Below, in pieces: positions 1 to 9,508 of a stretch of 64,000 bases of DNA (position 1 is its first letter; each line of letters begins with the position of its first letter). The translations under genes were made by a program, and so were the position numbers. This DNA is from Vibrio sp. UCD-FRSSP16_30. GTDB lineage: Bacteria; Pseudomonadota; Gammaproteobacteria; Enterobacterales; Vibrionaceae. The DNA is taken from NCBI RefSeq assembly GCF_001676025.1, contig NZ_LZFW01000079.1, forward strand, positions 1 through 64,000, given 5' to 3'. The notes beneath the pieces are model-generated. The model saw nothing but the letters and a program-made list of their open reading frames with translations. It searched no databases and had not been told where the DNA came from.

Positions 1-290
1 GTCGCCTTGGTGAGCCATTACCTCACCAACTAGCTAATCCCACCTGGGCATATCCTGAAGCGAGAGGCCCGAAGGTCCCCCTCTTTGGTCCGTAGACGTT
101 ATGCGGTATTAGCTATCGTTTCCAATAGTTATCCCCCACATCAGGGCAATTTCCCAGGCATTACTCACCCGTCCGCCGCTCGACGCCCAACAAATCACCC
201 GAAGGGTCAATGTTGTCGTTTCCGCTCGACTTGCATGTGTTAGGCCTGCCGCCAGCGTTCAATCTGAGCCATGATCAAACTCTTCAATTA
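1..290 (-). rRNA. rrs: 16S ribosomal RNA, 5' part (runs off left edge)
   Basis: The reverse strand from about 290 downward begins with the universal 16S 5' sequence (GAGTTTGATCATGGCTCAG, then GAACGCTGGCGGCAGGCC). Only the first 290 or so bases lie in the window. The variable stem near 180-235 is of a Vibrio-like type, but I cannot name a species from it. The gene is transcribed leftward from the P1/P2 promoters at 554-719. Confidence 0.97.
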
Positions 291-502
291 AAGTTTTTGT
301 GTTCCGAAGAACGGCTCAATGAATACTGACTTCAAAACTGTTCCTTACTCGAAAGTAAGAAGTAATTTTAAAGCTATTACTATTCCAACAGAATAGTAAT
401 GAATTGACTGTGCCAATGATTAAAAATCATTGTATTGGTCACTCAGTTCATTGATAAATCTTTTCGATTATCATCAACGAGTGCCCACACAGATTGATAG
501 GT

Positions 503-520
503 TTAAATTGTTAAAGAGCG
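503..520 (-). promoter_or_regulatory. rRNA antitermination boxA in the 16S leader
   Basis: The minus strand reads CGCTCTTTAACAATTTAA, a close match to the Enterobacteria/Vibrio rrn boxA (GCTCTTTAACAA core). It is followed by GTGTGGGCACTCG at 479-491, the usual leader (boxC-like) sequence. It would load the Nus antitermination complex on the rRNA transcript. Confidence 0.9.
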
Positions 521-553
521 TACTTTCGAGGCTTACCTCTCAAGTGGACGGCC

Positions 554-581
554 ATTCTAGCGTTTTGAACCGTAGTGTCAA
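554..581 (-). promoter_or_regulatory. rrn P2-type promoter
   Basis: On the minus strand there is a -35 TTGACA (576-581), a 16-base spacer and a -10 TAGAAT (554-559), about 130 bases downstream of P1 and upstream of boxA. This is the tandem arrangement of gammaproteobacterial rRNA operons. Called from consensus only. Confidence 0.75.
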
Positions 582-691
582 ACACTTTTTTGAATTTATT
601 TTCTATTAAGAAGTTAAACTCAAATGGTTCAGCTAAATAGCCTACTGAAACACTACGAAGCGTTACCGCTGTTGCCGTGTCAGTGGGGCGC

Positions 692-719
692 ATTATAAGA
701 ATAAAACGCCCCGTGGCAA
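692..719 (-). promoter_or_regulatory. rrn P1 promoter with GC-rich discriminator
   Basis: On the minus strand there is a -35 TTGCCA (714-719), a 16-base spacer and a -10 TATAAT (692-697), followed by GCGCCCCACTGACACGG. This is nearly the same as the E. coli rrn P1 start region. The GCGCC discriminator is the hallmark of stringent (ppGpp/DksA) control. The upstream 720-760 stretch is A/T-tract rich, as expected for an UP element. Confidence 0.9.
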
Positions 720-826
720 GCCTTAAAATCAATTTTCTTTTAAAAAAATATCACTTGTATAGTTTTCAAACAAAGACGTCTATTTTGTAGACTATAAGCC
801 CTGTTTTATATCCCAAATAGATACTG

Positions 827-3403
827 TTAGCTCTGTTTTGTCACTAACTCATCGTTTTCAACAACCAACTCGATTTGAGTTCCAGGAACAAATGCCCCAG
901 ACAATAACGATTTAGCTAATGGGTTTTCTATATATTGCTGGATTGCACGTTTTAGCGGTCTTGCTCCGTAAACAGGGTCAAATCCAATTTGAGCAATTTT
1001 ATCTAGCGCTTCATCACTAATAGAGACTAAGTAGTCTTGAGCTTCTAATCGCTGCACTAATGCTTTTAGCTGAATAGCAGCAATATTGCGAATATGCTTT
1101 TGACCCAATGGGTGGAATACAACACTTTCATCAACACGGTTTAAAAACTCTGGGCGGAAATGACTTTTAACCACATCCATCACTCGTTCTTTCATTTGTT
1201 CATAAGTTGTATCACCAAATCCCTCATGGATTTGCGTAGAGCCCAAGTTAGAAGTCATGATCAGCACGGTATTTCTAAAATCAACCGTACGACCCTGACC
1301 ATCAGTCAACCGGCCATCATCTAATACTTGTAATAGTATATTAAACACATCGGGATGCGCTTTTTCTACTTCATCCAATAATATGACTGAGTATGGTTTA
1401 CGTCGCACCGCTTCTGTTAAGTAACCACCTTCTTCATATCCAACATAACCCGGAGGTGCACCTACTAAGCGAGCAACAGAGTGTTTTTCCATAAACTCAG
1501 ACATATCTATACGTACCATTGCTTCTTCACTATCAAATAGGAAGTTTGCTAATGTTTTGCATAACTCTGTTTTACCTACACCTGTAGGGCCTAAAAATAG
1601 GAATGAACCTATCGGTTTGTTTGGATCAGATAATCCCGCTCGACTACGACGGATAGAATCGGCAACGGCCTCAACCGCTTCATTTTGACCTATCACTTGT
1701 TTGTGCAGATCATCTTCCATACGCAACAGTTTAGATTTTTCCGCTTCAAGCATTTTTGCAACTGGTATACCGGTCTGTTTTGACAACACTTCGGCAATTT
1801 CCGCATCACCTACTTTATTCTTCAATAATGTCAGTTCTTTTTGTTCTGCTTCTGATGCTAATTGAAGTTGTTTTTCCAATTCAGGAATACGGCCATATTG
1901 CAATTCAGACATGCGATTGAGATCGCCAGCTCTGCGAGCAAACTCTATATCTAATCTAGCTTGTTCTAATTCGGTTTTAATATTTTGTGTGCCAGATAGA
2001 GAAGCCTTTTCTGCCACCCACACTTCATCGAATTCTGCATATTGGCGTTCTTTATCCGATAACTCGCCATTAATCAAAGCAACACGTTTACGGCTGGCAT
2101 CATCATCTTCTTTACGCAGTGCTTGTTGTTCCATTTTCAACTGAATGATCTTACGATCCAATTTGTCCATTGCCTCAGGTTTTGAGTCAATTTGCATACG
2201 AATCGATGACGCGGCTTCATCAATCAAATCAATGGCTTTATCCGGAAGTTGACGATCAGAAACATAACGATGAGACAGGGTTGCGGCGGCAACAATAGCG
2301 GGATCGGTTATATCAACATGGTGATGAAGTTCATACTTCTCTTTTAAGCCACGCAATATTGCAATTGTGTCCTCAACAGAAGGCTCATCAACCAATACTT
2401 TTTGGAAGCGACGCTCTAGAGCGGGATCTTTTTCTATATATTGACGATGCTCATCTAATGTTGTTGCCCCGACACAGTGTAATTCGCCGCGAGCTAAAGC
2501 AGGTTTAAGCATATTACCTGCATCCATTGCTCCATCGGCTTTGCCTGCACCGACAACGGTGTGCATTTCATCAATAAAGAGGATGATATTACCCTCTTCT
2601 TGCGCCAGTTCATTAAGTACCGACTTTAGGCGCTCTTCAAATTCGCCGCGATATTTAGCACCAGCAATGAGTGCCCCCATATCTAATGCAAGAACTCGGC
2701 GTCCTTTCAGCCCTTCTGGTACTTCATCATTGATGATGCGCTGAGCAAGCCCCTCAACGATGGCGGTTTTACCGACACCAGGTTCACCAATAAGTACTGG
2801 GTTATTTTTAGTTCGACGCTGTAAGACTTGAATGGTTCGACGAATTTCATCATCACGACCAATAACAGGATCAAGTTTGCCCTGCTCTGCTCGAGCGGTG
2901 AGATCTATTGTGTATTTCTCTAATGCTTGTCTTTGCTCTTCAGCATTTGGATCATCGACCTTTTGACCACCTGTGATCTTTTTGATCGCCTCGACAATTT
3001 TAGCCTCTGTCACTCCTTGAGATTTAAGCATTGGAGCAAGCTGGTTCTTATCGTTAATCGCAGCTTGTAAGAACAGCTCTGATGAAATGTAACTGTCATT
3101 ACGTTTTTGCGCGAACTTATCGCACAGATTCAGTAATTGAGTTAACGGAGCAGAAATTTGAACATCAGCCGCTAAGCCGCTGACTTTAGGAAAGCTATTG
3201 AGTTTGTCAGAGAGTTGAATGCGCAATTGTGCAATATCAACATTTAACATAGTCAGGAGTGGTCTAACGCTCCCTCCCTCTTGGTTTAACAAGGTAAACA
3301 AAAGGTGTGTAGGTTCTATATATTGATGATCTCGACCTACAGCCAAAGACTGTGCATCTGAAAGGGCTGTTTGAAATTTGCCAGTTAATCGTTCAAAACG
3401 CAT
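827..3403 (-). CDS. clpB: ClpB protein disaggregase (AAA+ chaperone)
   Basis: Encodes 858 residues, full length for ClpB, the hexameric cytoplasmic ATPase that works with DnaK to pull proteins out of aggregates. Visible in order: N-terminal Clp repeat domain (about 1-145), first AAA+ module with Walker [10 protein letters not shown] and [12 protein letters not shown], the long coiled-coil middle domain (about 410-530), then second AAA+ module with Walker [10 protein letters not shown] and sensor region, and the pore motif GYVGYEEGG. An in-frame internal Met start, used for a short form in E. coli, may exist but was not assigned. A sigma-32-type promoter lies just upstream. It lies upstream of the rRNA operon in the same direction, with no clear terminator between them. 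Confidence 0.98.
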   Translation of the reverse strand: MRFERLTGKFQTALSDAQSLAVGRDHQYIEPTHLLFTLLNQEGGSVRPLLTMLNVDIAQLRIQLSDKLNSFPKVSGLAADVQISAPLTQLLNLCDKFAQKRNDSYISSELFLQAAINDKNQLAPMLKSQGVTEAKIVEAIKKITGGQKVDDPNAEEQRQALEKYTIDLTARAEQGKLDPVIGRDDEIRRTIQVLQRRTKNNPVLIGEPGVGKTAIVEGLAQRIINDEVPEGLKGRRVLALDMGALIAGAKYRGEFEERLKSVLNELAQEEGNIILFIDEMHTVVGAGKADGAMDAGNMLKPALARGELHCVGATTLDEHRQYIEKDPALERRFQKVLVDEPSVEDTIAILRGLKEKYELHHHVDITDPAIVAAATLSHRYVSDRQLPDKAIDLIDEAASSIRMQIDSKPEAMDKLDRKIIQLKMEQQALRKEDDDASRKRVALINGELSDKERQYAEFDEVWVAEKASLSGTQNIKTELEQARLDIEFARRAGDLNRMSELQYGRIPELEKQLQLASEAEQKELTLLKNKVGDAEIAEVLSKQTGIPVAKMLEAEKSKLLRMEDDLHKQVIGQNEAVEAVADSIRRSRAGLSDPNKPIGSFLFLGPTGVGKTELCKTLANFLFDSEEAMVRIDMSEFMEKHSVARLVGAPPGYVGYEEGGYLTEAVRRKPYSVILLDEVEKAHPDVFNILLQVLDDGRLTDGQGRTVDFRNTVLIMTSNLGSTQIHEGFGDTTYEQMKERVMDVVKSHFRPEFLNRVDESVVFHPLGQKHIRNIAAIQLKALVQRLEAQDYLVSISDEALDKIAQIGFDPVYGARPLKRAIQQYIENPLAKSLLSGAFVPGTQIELVVENDELVTKQS

Positions 3404-3444
3404 ATTAGCCTCCTATTAAGCTATTAATGACTATCTAATAGATC

Positions 3445-3473
3445 AAATGGTAGCTAAGGAGCAAAATTTCAAG
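3445..3473 (-). promoter_or_regulatory. Heat-shock (sigma-32) promoter of clpB
   Basis: The minus strand shows CTTGAAA (3467-3473), a 14-base spacer and TACCATTT (3445-3452). This resembles the RpoH consensus CTTGAAA/CCCCATnT and lies about 40 bases upstream of the clpB ATG. The -35 is perfect and the -10 partial. RpoH control of clpB is well established in enterics. Confidence 0.75.
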
Positions 3474-3506
3474 TGTGCTATATGTTGGGAGTTTAAAGCG
3501 GGAGAA

Positions 3507-4229
3507 CTATTCAATCCATATAAAGCTAGATTGACGCCCTGTAGAAGAATGGCGACGATATGAAAAGAAACGCTCTTCATCTGTATAGGTACACAGATTA
3601 GATAAGGTCACAGATTCACATCCGGCCCTTTGTAATCGCAATTTAGCTAATAACGGCAGATCAGCCATCCATTTACCCGGTTTATGCGAATAAAAAGCGA
3701 CGGTATCATCACTGTTAATATCAATGAATTGCTGTCTTACTTCATCACCAACTTCAAAGGCATCAACACCAATAGCAGGTCCAACCCAAGCAGTGACTGG
3801 GCCAGAAAAGTGTTGCAGTGTATTTTCTAAAATTCCACCGACTAAGCCACGCCATCCGGCATGTGCACTTGCTACTTTTTTGCCATCGGCACTGGCAAAT
3901 AAAACAGGCAGACAATCGGCAGTCATAACACTGCATACAATTCCAGGAACTGATGTCACTAGCGCATCGGCTTCTATCACTTCAGTTGTCGGTTTTGTTA
4001 ACTCAACAACTACTGTTGAATGAGTTTGATTCATCCAAACAGGTGATGATGGCATCTGACTAAGCTGAGCAAGATGATCTCTATTTTTTTGAACAGTAAT
4101 AGGATCATCATTAACGTGCATCCCTAAATTGAGGCTGGCAAAATCCCCCGTTGAAAATCCACCAGCTCGCGTTGAACTAATGGATTTAACGCAGTTTTCG
4201 ACACTCCAATTGGGATGCAAATAACTCAC
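3507..4229 (-). CDS. pgeF: Peptidoglycan editing factor PgeF / multicopper oxidase-fold protein (YfiH)
   Basis: 240 residues, YfiH/laccase-domain (DUF152) family. Family members have purine nucleoside phosphorylase/adenosine deaminase-type activity, and PgeF in E. coli keeps L-Ser out of peptidoglycan stems. Family motifs seen: SLNLGMHVNDD near the N terminus, MTADCLPVL, SAHAGWRGLVGGI and AWVGPAIG; the conserved Cys and His of the zinc site lie in the TADC and HAGWRG segments. The start overlaps the rluD stop by 4 bases (ATGA), so the two are co-translated. Adjacent clpB is downstream in the same direction. Confidence 0.93.
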   Translation of the reverse strand: MSYLHPNWSVENCVKSISSTRAGGFSTGDFASLNLGMHVNDDPITVQKNRDHLAQLSQMPSSPVWMNQTHSTVVVELTKPTTEVIEADALVTSVPGIVCSVMTADCLPVLFASADGKKVASAHAGWRGLVGGILENTLQHFSGPVTAWVGPAIGVDAFEVGDEVRQQFIDINSDDTVAFYSHKPGKWMADLPLLAKLRLQRAGCESVTLSNLCTYTDEERFFSYRRHSSTGRQSSFIWIE

Positions 4230-5203
4230 AAATAATCGTCTTCGTTATTTAAGCGAGCATCTTGACGTAGAGCTTCGGTCATTTGAACCATATCATCCGG
4301 TACTGGAGCATGGAACTGCATTTCCTCACCGGTTGATGGGTGAACAAACATCAACATAACCGCGTGCAATGCTTGACGATCAAACGAACGAATCATTGTC
4401 GTCAATTCCTCAGAAGCCCCTTTAGGGATACGAGCACGGCCACCATAAGCGATATCGCCTAATAGTGGGTGTTGAAGATAAGACATATGAACACGAATTT
4501 GGTGAGTACGGCCTGTTTCAAGACGTAATCGAATACGTGTGTGCTCACGGAAACGTTCTGCAACTCGGTAATGCGTTATTGCAGGTTTACCAAACTCACT
4601 AACCGCCATTAAAGTACGCTTAGTTGAGTGACGACCAATTGATTTTTCAATCATGCCGCCTGCCGTCATTTTGCCAATAGCAATCGCTTCGTATTCACGA
4701 GTGATGCGACGTTTTTGCAAAGTACGAACTAAACGAGTTTGAGTCGGTACGTTTTTAGCGACCACCATCAAACCTGTAGTGTCTTTATCAAGACGGTGAA
4801 CAATACCCGCTCGAGGCACCTCGGCAATTTGAGGGTAGTAATGCAACAATGCATTTAAAATTGTACCATCTGGAGTTCCTGCACCTGGGTGCACGACTAA
4901 TCCGCGAGGCTTGTTAATAACTAATAGATCATCATCTTCATAGACAATATCTAGTGGGATATCTTGAGCTTCCCAACGTTCCTCATCTTCGATTTCAGCG
5001 AGGATAGCTATCTCTTCGCCGCCCATAACTTTGACTCGAGCTTTGGATACAACGGTACCATCAACGCTGACTTTTCCGTCTAACAACCACTCTTTCAAGC
5101 GGGAACGAGAAAACTCATCAAATAATTCTGCGATGGCTTGATCTAGGCGTTGGCCTAGTTGACTCTCTTTTACTGTACTTTTTAACTCTATCTGCTGGGC
5201 CAT
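4226..5203 (-). CDS. rluD: 23S rRNA pseudouridine(1911/1915/1917) synthase RluD
   Basis: 325 residues, the usual RluD length. N-terminal S4-type RNA-binding domain (about 18-80, RLDQAIAELF and SRLKEWLLDGKV), then the RluA/RluC/RluD catalytic domain with the motif HRLDKDTTGLMVVAKN containing the catalytic Asp. RluD modifies helix 69 of 23S rRNA late in 50S assembly. It is first in a two-gene unit with pgeF and divergent from bamD, the conserved gammaproteobacterial order. Confidence 0.96.
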   Translation of the reverse strand: MAQQIELKSTVKESQLGQRLDQAIAELFDEFSRSRLKEWLLDGKVSVDGTVVSKARVKVMGGEEIAILAEIEDEERWEAQDIPLDIVYEDDDLLVINKPRGLVVHPGAGTPDGTILNALLHYYPQIAEVPRAGIVHRLDKDTTGLMVVAKNVPTQTRLVRTLQKRRITREYEAIAIGKMTAGGMIEKSIGRHSTKRTLMAVSEFGKPAITHYRVAERFREHTRIRLRLETGRTHQIRVHMSYLQHPLLGDIAYGGRARIPKGASEELTTMIRSFDRQALHAVMLMFVHPSTGEEMQFHAPVPDDMVQMTEALRQDARLNNEDDYL

Positions 5204-5341
5204 ATCGAACTTTTAAAAAAACTGTGGGACTAATGCTTATTTATATGAAAAAATAAACCTTTCCGTTATTGTATCTGCTTAGTCGCCGATTGTAACGGTA
5301 ACCTACGAAATAATTTAATTAAGCAGGCTTCTCGTTTATAC

Positions 5342-6067
5342 ATGAAACATCAAACTTTAGTTGGTCTTTTATCTGTTCTACTGCTCGCAGGATGTAGCAG
5401 CAGTGATGAAATTGTACCCGATATCCCGCCCTCGCAGCTTTATGCTGATGCTCAAGCTTCTTTGCGAGAAGGTTCATGGTCGACAGCGGTAGAAAAACTT
5501 GAAGCTTTAGATTCTCGTTACCCATTTGGCCCTTACTCTGAGCAAGTACAGTTAGATCTTATCTATTCTTATTATAAAAATGATGAGTTGCCACTGGCCC
5601 TTGCGACTATTGAGCGTTTTACTCGCTTAAATCCGACTCATGAAAAGTCAGACTGGGTGCTGTACATGCGAGGCTTAACTCACATGGCGCAAGATCGAAA
5701 CTTTTTACATGATATTTTTAATATCGATCGCTCAGACCGAGATCCAGAACCGGTAAAACTAGCGTTTTCAGACTTTAAACGTTTACTACAACGTTATCCA
5801 AATAGCCCTTACGCGCAAGATGCACAACAGCGCATGGTGGCATTAAAACATCGTCTTTCTGAGTATGACTATGCAACGGCTGATTTTTATATTCGCCGCA
5901 AAGCATGGATAGCAGCCGTTAATCGCTGCCAAGAGATCCAACGTAGTTATCCAGATACAGAAGCAGCTCGTAAAGCGTTACGCTTACAAGTTATTGCCTA
6001 TCAAGAACTTAATTTAGATGATGCTGTTGCTCGAACACAAAAACTTATTGAGCAAAACCCACTATAA
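5342..6067 (+). CDS. bamD: Outer membrane assembly lipoprotein BamD
   Basis: 241 residues. The lipoprotein signal ends in LLLAGC, with the lipidated Cys at about residue 18 followed by Ser-rich SSSD, predicting outer-membrane targeting. The rest is a set of TPR-like helices: LYADAQASLREGSWSTA, then DSRYPFGPYSEQVQLDLIY, and ending LIEQNPL. BamD is the essential lipoprotein partner of BamA in outer-membrane beta-barrel insertion. It is divergent from rluD and followed by a strong terminator. Confidence 0.96.
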   Translation: MKHQTLVGLLSVLLLAGCSSSDEIVPDIPPSQLYADAQASLREGSWSTAVEKLEALDSRYPFGPYSEQVQLDLIYSYYKNDELPLALATIERFTRLNPTHEKSDWVLYMRGLTHMAQDRNFLHDIFNIDRSDRDPEPVKLAFSDFKRLLQRYPNSPYAQDAQQRMVALKHRLSEYDYATADFYIRRKAWIAAVNRCQEIQRSYPDTEAARKALRLQVIAYQELNLDDAVARTQKLIEQNPL

Positions 6068-6081
6068 ATGTTAAATTTAAG

Positions 6082-6132
6082 GGTGGGATGTTAAATAATT
6101 AACGTCCCACCGTAGCTTATATGCTACTTTTT
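6082..6132 (+). terminator. Double hairpin terminator after bamD
   Basis: A 13-bp stem (GGTGGGATGTTAA paired with TTAACGTCCCACC, 4-base loop, one G-U) is followed directly by GTAGC-TTATAT-GCTAC and TTTTT. The second hairpin with its U-run is the likely Rho-independent terminator. The first is unusually long and adjacent. Confidence 0.8.
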
Positions 6133-6155
6133 CATAAACCAACACGGAATGTTGT

Positions 6156-7607
6156 ATGAAAAATCTTATAATTGGGCTCTTTGCCCTAGTAATAATATCC
6201 TTACCAATACAAGCTCTTGAACTGTCTCCTATACAGCAAGCAACCTATACTGGTGACTACAAAGTTATCAAAGAGAAAGGCGTTGTGCGCGCTTTGGTGG
6301 CAGCGGATCTTGGCTTCTATTATGTCGAAGGTGGTAGACCGAAAGGCATCATCGCCGAGCAGTTACATCACTTTGAACTTAGCCTGAAAAAAAAACACCC
6401 CTATATGCGAGTCAAAATCATCCCGGTTACTCGAGATGAGCTATTTGATACATTAAATAAAGGCTATGGCGACATCGCAATCGCAAATCTCACCATTACT
6501 GAGCGTCGTAAAAAGATTATCGACTTTAGTACACCAATTCTTAACGATGTTAATGAACTTATCCTCACTCATAAACAGTCTCCAAAAATCACATCACTAG
6601 AGCAAACCAGTGGTATGGAAGTATGGGTCAGAGCAAGCTCTAGTTACTTTGAAAGTATTCAGTTAATAAATGAACAGCTATCCAGTAATGGTCTAAATCC
6701 GATTGCCGTGAACTTTGTTCAAGAAAACTTACAAGATATTGAATTAGTTGAAATGGTGAACCAAGGGATAATACCTGCGACCATAATTGATAGCCATAAA
6801 GCTAAACTATGGCTAAACGTCATGAACAACATTCAAATACACGAAGAATTTCCAGTACGCACCAATGGTAAAATTGCTTGGGCACTGCGTCATAACAACC
6901 CTGAATTCAAAAAGGTCATCAATAATTACATACGTACAGCCAAGAGGGGCACTCTGCTGGGCAATGTTATTTATGGTAAATACCTACAAGATACCCGCTG
7001 GCTTACTCGTGCATTGAACCCTAAAAAAATGGCTAAGCTAGAAAGCTTATCTAAGTTATTTGAACGCTACGGACAAGAGTATGAAATAGACTGGGTGATG
7101 CTTTCAGCCCAAGCATTCCAAGAGTCTGGCTTAGACAATAGTAAAGTTTCTCATCGTGGGGCCGTCGGCATCATGCAAGTCCTGCCCGCTACCGCTAAAG
7201 ACCCCTATATTAATATTCCCAATATTAAACCAGTCGAAAATAATATTCATGCCGGCACCAAGTATCTTCGGTTTATCCATGATCGATACTTTAGTGACTC
7301 TGATATTAACGACAATGATAAGGTCTACTTTAGTCTTGCTTCATACAATGCGGGACCTGCCAAGATTCGTAGAATGAGAGCATTAGCGAAGAAACAAGGA
7401 TTTGACCATAATGTTTGGTTTAACAATGTTGAAATTGTGGCACGAAGAAATATTGGGAGAGAACCGGTGCAGTACGTTGCTAACATTAATCGCTATTACA
7501 CGATCTATAAACAACTTGGAGAGATCCAAGATGAACGCAGGAAGATTCATGATGATTTAAATAATCAGATTGACCCAGTACGACTGATATTTGATGTGAC
7601 TGATTAA
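6156..7607 (+). CDS. MltF-like lytic murein transglycosylase (solute-binding plus SLT domains)
   Basis: 483 residues. Signal peptide MKNLIIGLFALVIISLPIQA. An N-terminal solute-binding-protein-3-like domain (about 35-280: GVVRALVAADLGFYYVEGG and IDFSTPILND) is followed by a C-terminal transglycosylase SLT domain (about 300-460: AFQESGLD with the catalytic Glu, GAVGIMQVLPATA, SYNAGPAKI). This is the MltF architecture, so it likely cleaves glycan strands to anhydro-MurNAc ends in the periplasm. No lipobox Cys is seen, so it is probably not lipidated. It may be a paralogue of true MltF, so I leave the symbol blank. Confidence 0.85.
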   Translation: MKNLIIGLFALVIISLPIQALELSPIQQATYTGDYKVIKEKGVVRALVAADLGFYYVEGGRPKGIIAEQLHHFELSLKKKHPYMRVKIIPVTRDELFDTLNKGYGDIAIANLTITERRKKIIDFSTPILNDVNELILTHKQSPKITSLEQTSGMEVWVRASSSYFESIQLINEQLSSNGLNPIAVNFVQENLQDIELVEMVNQGIIPATIIDSHKAKLWLNVMNNIQIHEEFPVRTNGKIAWALRHNNPEFKKVINNYIRTAKRGTLLGNVIYGKYLQDTRWLTRALNPKKMAKLESLSKLFERYGQEYEIDWVMLSAQAFQESGLDNSKVSHRGAVGIMQVLPATAKDPYINIPNIKPVENNIHAGTKYLRFIHDRYFSDSDINDNDKVYFSLASYNAGPAKIRRMRALAKKQGFDHNVWFNNVEIVARRNIGREPVQYVANINRYYTIYKQLGEIQDERRKIHDDLNNQIDPVRLIFDVTD

Positions 7608-7634
7608 TCTAGCGATTTAGAAAGGTGTGAGTTC

Positions 7635-7678
7635 GTATTTACTGTTCGATTTATTCATTCAAATTTGACAGTAAATAC
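7635..7678. repeat. Perfect 11-bp inverted repeat with 22-base spacer
   Basis: GTATTTACTGT (7635-7645) and its exact reverse complement ACAGTAAATAC (7668-7678) lie between the transglycosylase stop and raiA. There is no U-run after the right arm, so it is not a standard terminator. It could be a regulator operator or an RNA stem. Confidence 0.7.
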
Positions 7679-7839
7679 AACTGATCGCAAGATTTTTCTT
7701 ATCGAGATATGCAAAAAATCACAAACATTTCATAACGGTTTTCTTAGGTGGATTTATGTGATCTTTATCTCGATTTATTTTCGTAAAAGTCGTAATCTGA
7801 ACTTAAGCCAAAAAGTTTTATACAGAGGAAACGACTTAT

Positions 7840-8187
7840 ATGAAAATAAATATTACTGGTAAAAACATTGAAATCACCTCTGCGATTCGATCTCATATTG
7901 AAGATAAATTTAGCAAACTAGAAAAATGGCAAGTTGATATTATTAATTGCAACACCAGCTTCCAAGAAGAGCCAAACAAGAATAAAAAGTTTGAAGCTGT
8001 TCTAACCGTACCTAAAGGTCAGCTGGTTGCTTCTGCAATTAATAGTGACCTATACATTGCAGTAAATGAAGTTGAACAGAAGCTAGAAAGACAACTTAAT
8101 AAGCTTCGTCATAAACCAGAAGCTCGTCGCGCGAGTCACTCTGATGCACCACTAGAGCCGGAAGAAGCTATCACCGACGAAGTATAA
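7840..8187 (+). CDS. raiA: Ribosome-associated translation inhibitor RaiA (HPF/YfiA family)
   Basis: 115 residues, short HPF-family protein matching E. coli RaiA/YfiA along its length (MKINITGKNIEITSAIRSHI, LEKWQVDIINC, KLERQLNKLRHKPEARR), with an acidic C-terminal tail, which in E. coli YfiA blocks 100S dimer formation. It binds the 30S decoding region to silence idle ribosomes in stationary or cold conditions. The start has AGAGGAAACG upstream. A CRP-like half site (TGTGATCT at 7757) lies about 80 bases before the start. A terminator follows, and the next gene is pheA as in E. coli. Confidence 0.93.
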   Translation: MKINITGKNIEITSAIRSHIEDKFSKLEKWQVDIINCNTSFQEEPNKNKKFEAVLTVPKGQLVASAINSDLYIAVNEVEQKLERQLNKLRHKPEARRASHSDAPLEPEEAITDEV

Positions 8188-8213
8188 TTTGAGCGATTAT
8201 TGATTAACCAATA

Positions 8214-8242
8214 AAAACAGCGCCTTTATGGCGCTGTTTTTT
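8214..8242 (+). terminator. Terminator of raiA
   Basis: AAACAGCGCC and GGCGCTGTTT form a GC-rich stem with a 4-5 base loop, followed by a T-run, 27 bases after the raiA stop. Confidence 0.9.
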
Positions 8243-8317
8243 CTTGACCCTAATTCCCGCCATAGCTTATTGTGATCTCTATATCTTTTTCGTAATCCCC
8301 ATTTAAAGGAACAAGAA

Positions 8318-9496
8318 ATGGCTGACACACCACTTTCTCTCGACGATATTCGCCACAGACTCAATGCTCTTGACGATAAACTACTTAGCTTACTGTCCGA
8401 ACGTCGCAATTTGAGTTTAGAAGTTGCTAAAAGCAAAGTGGAAACCTCTAAGCCAGTAAGAGATGCCGATAGAGAACAACAACTATTGGTCAAACTCATT
8501 AATAATGGTAAAGAAAAATACCAATTAGATGCGGATTACATTACTAAAGTTTTTTATACCATTATTGAAGACTCGGTATTGTTGCAACAGGCGTACCTGC
8601 AAAACCTAGTCAACCCTGCCCTGCAACGTAAGCCACTAGCTCGCGTCGCCTTTCTTGGTGCTAAAGGGTCATACTCACACCTTGCTAGCCGAGAGTACTT
8701 TAACCGTCGTAATACCGATCTTATCGAGCTCAATTGTGACTCCTTTAAAGGTATCACCAAAACTGTTGAATCCGGTCATGCCGATTTTGGTGTTCTTCCT
8801 ATAGAAAATACCAGCTCAGGTTCGATTAATGAGGTTTATGACCTTTTACAGCACACGACCCTTTATATAGTCGGTGAACTGTCTCATCCAATTGAGCATT
8901 GCCTATTGTCGACCGAAGATGTGCGCATTGAAGAGATCAAAACGCTTTACTCTCACCCGCAACCTCATCAACAATGCAGTGATTTCCTAGGGCGTCTTAA
9001 AGGGGTTAAATTGGAAACCTGTGCTAGCACTGCAGATGCAATGCTCAAGGTGAAAGAGCTTAACCGACCTGATGCAGCTGCAATTGGTAACGCCATAAGT
9101 GGTAAGCTCTATGGCCTGCAAAACGTCCAAGAAAATATTGCTAACCAAACAGAAAATCACACTCGTTTTATTGTTGTAGCGCGTAAAGCGGTTTGTGTTT
9201 CAGACCAAATCCCAGCTAAAACAACCTTAATTATGTCCACCTCTCAAGAGGCAGGCTCTCTTGTTGAAAGCCTATTAGTATTGCAACGTCACAGCATCAA
9301 TATCACTAAATTAGAATCTCGTCCTATCATGGGCAATCCTTGGGAAGAGATGTTCTATATGGATTTAGAAACCCACTTAGATTCTCATGCGGCGCAATCA
9401 GCAATCAATGAACTGGTAAAAATCACCCGCTATCTCAAAGTATTGGGCTGCTACCCAAGTGAGAACATTAAACCTACTCAAGTTAAAGTGCTTTAA
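8318..9496 (+). CDS. pheA: Bifunctional chorismate mutase/prephenate dehydratase (P-protein)
   Basis: 392 residues with three domains. Chorismate mutase (1-90): IRHRLNALDDKLLSLLSERR and RDADREQQLL. Prephenate dehydratase (about 105-285): RVAFLGAKGSYSHLA, ADFGVLPIENTSSGSI and NHTRFIVVARK. ACT regulatory domain (about 300-385): ESRPIMGNPWEEMFYMDLE, where Phe binds for feedback control. Makes phenylpyruvate from chorismate for Phe synthesis. Start supported by AAAGGAACAAGAA. I find no convincing pheL-type attenuator in the 130 bases upstream. yjjX follows after 12 bases. Confidence 0.97.
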   Translation: MADTPLSLDDIRHRLNALDDKLLSLLSERRNLSLEVAKSKVETSKPVRDADREQQLLVKLINNGKEKYQLDADYITKVFYTIIEDSVLLQQAYLQNLVNPALQRKPLARVAFLGAKGSYSHLASREYFNRRNTDLIELNCDSFKGITKTVESGHADFGVLPIENTSSGSINEVYDLLQHTTLYIVGELSHPIEHCLLSTEDVRIEEIKTLYSHPQPHQQCSDFLGRLKGVKLETCASTADAMLKVKELNRPDAAAIGNAISGKLYGLQNVQENIANQTENHTRFIVVARKAVCVSDQIPAKTTLIMSTSQEAGSLVESLLVLQRHSINITKLESRPIMGNPWEEMFYMDLETHLDSHAAQSAINELVKITRYLKVLGCYPSENIKPTQVKVL

Positions 9497-9508
9497 AGGA
9501 TCATCTAG

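Noticed and set aside
7665-7862. 65-codon frame overlapping the raiA start
   Set aside because: Overlaps raiA by 23 bases in another frame, has no ribosome site and a low-complexity aromatic composition. Treated as a shadow frame in the raiA leader.
8228-8275. Short ORF before pheA with two adjacent Phe codons (MALFFLDPNSR...)
   Set aside because: Its ATG lies inside the raiA terminator hairpin, there is no ribosome site, and no terminator/antiterminator hairpin lies between it and pheA. It does not look like a pheL attenuator.
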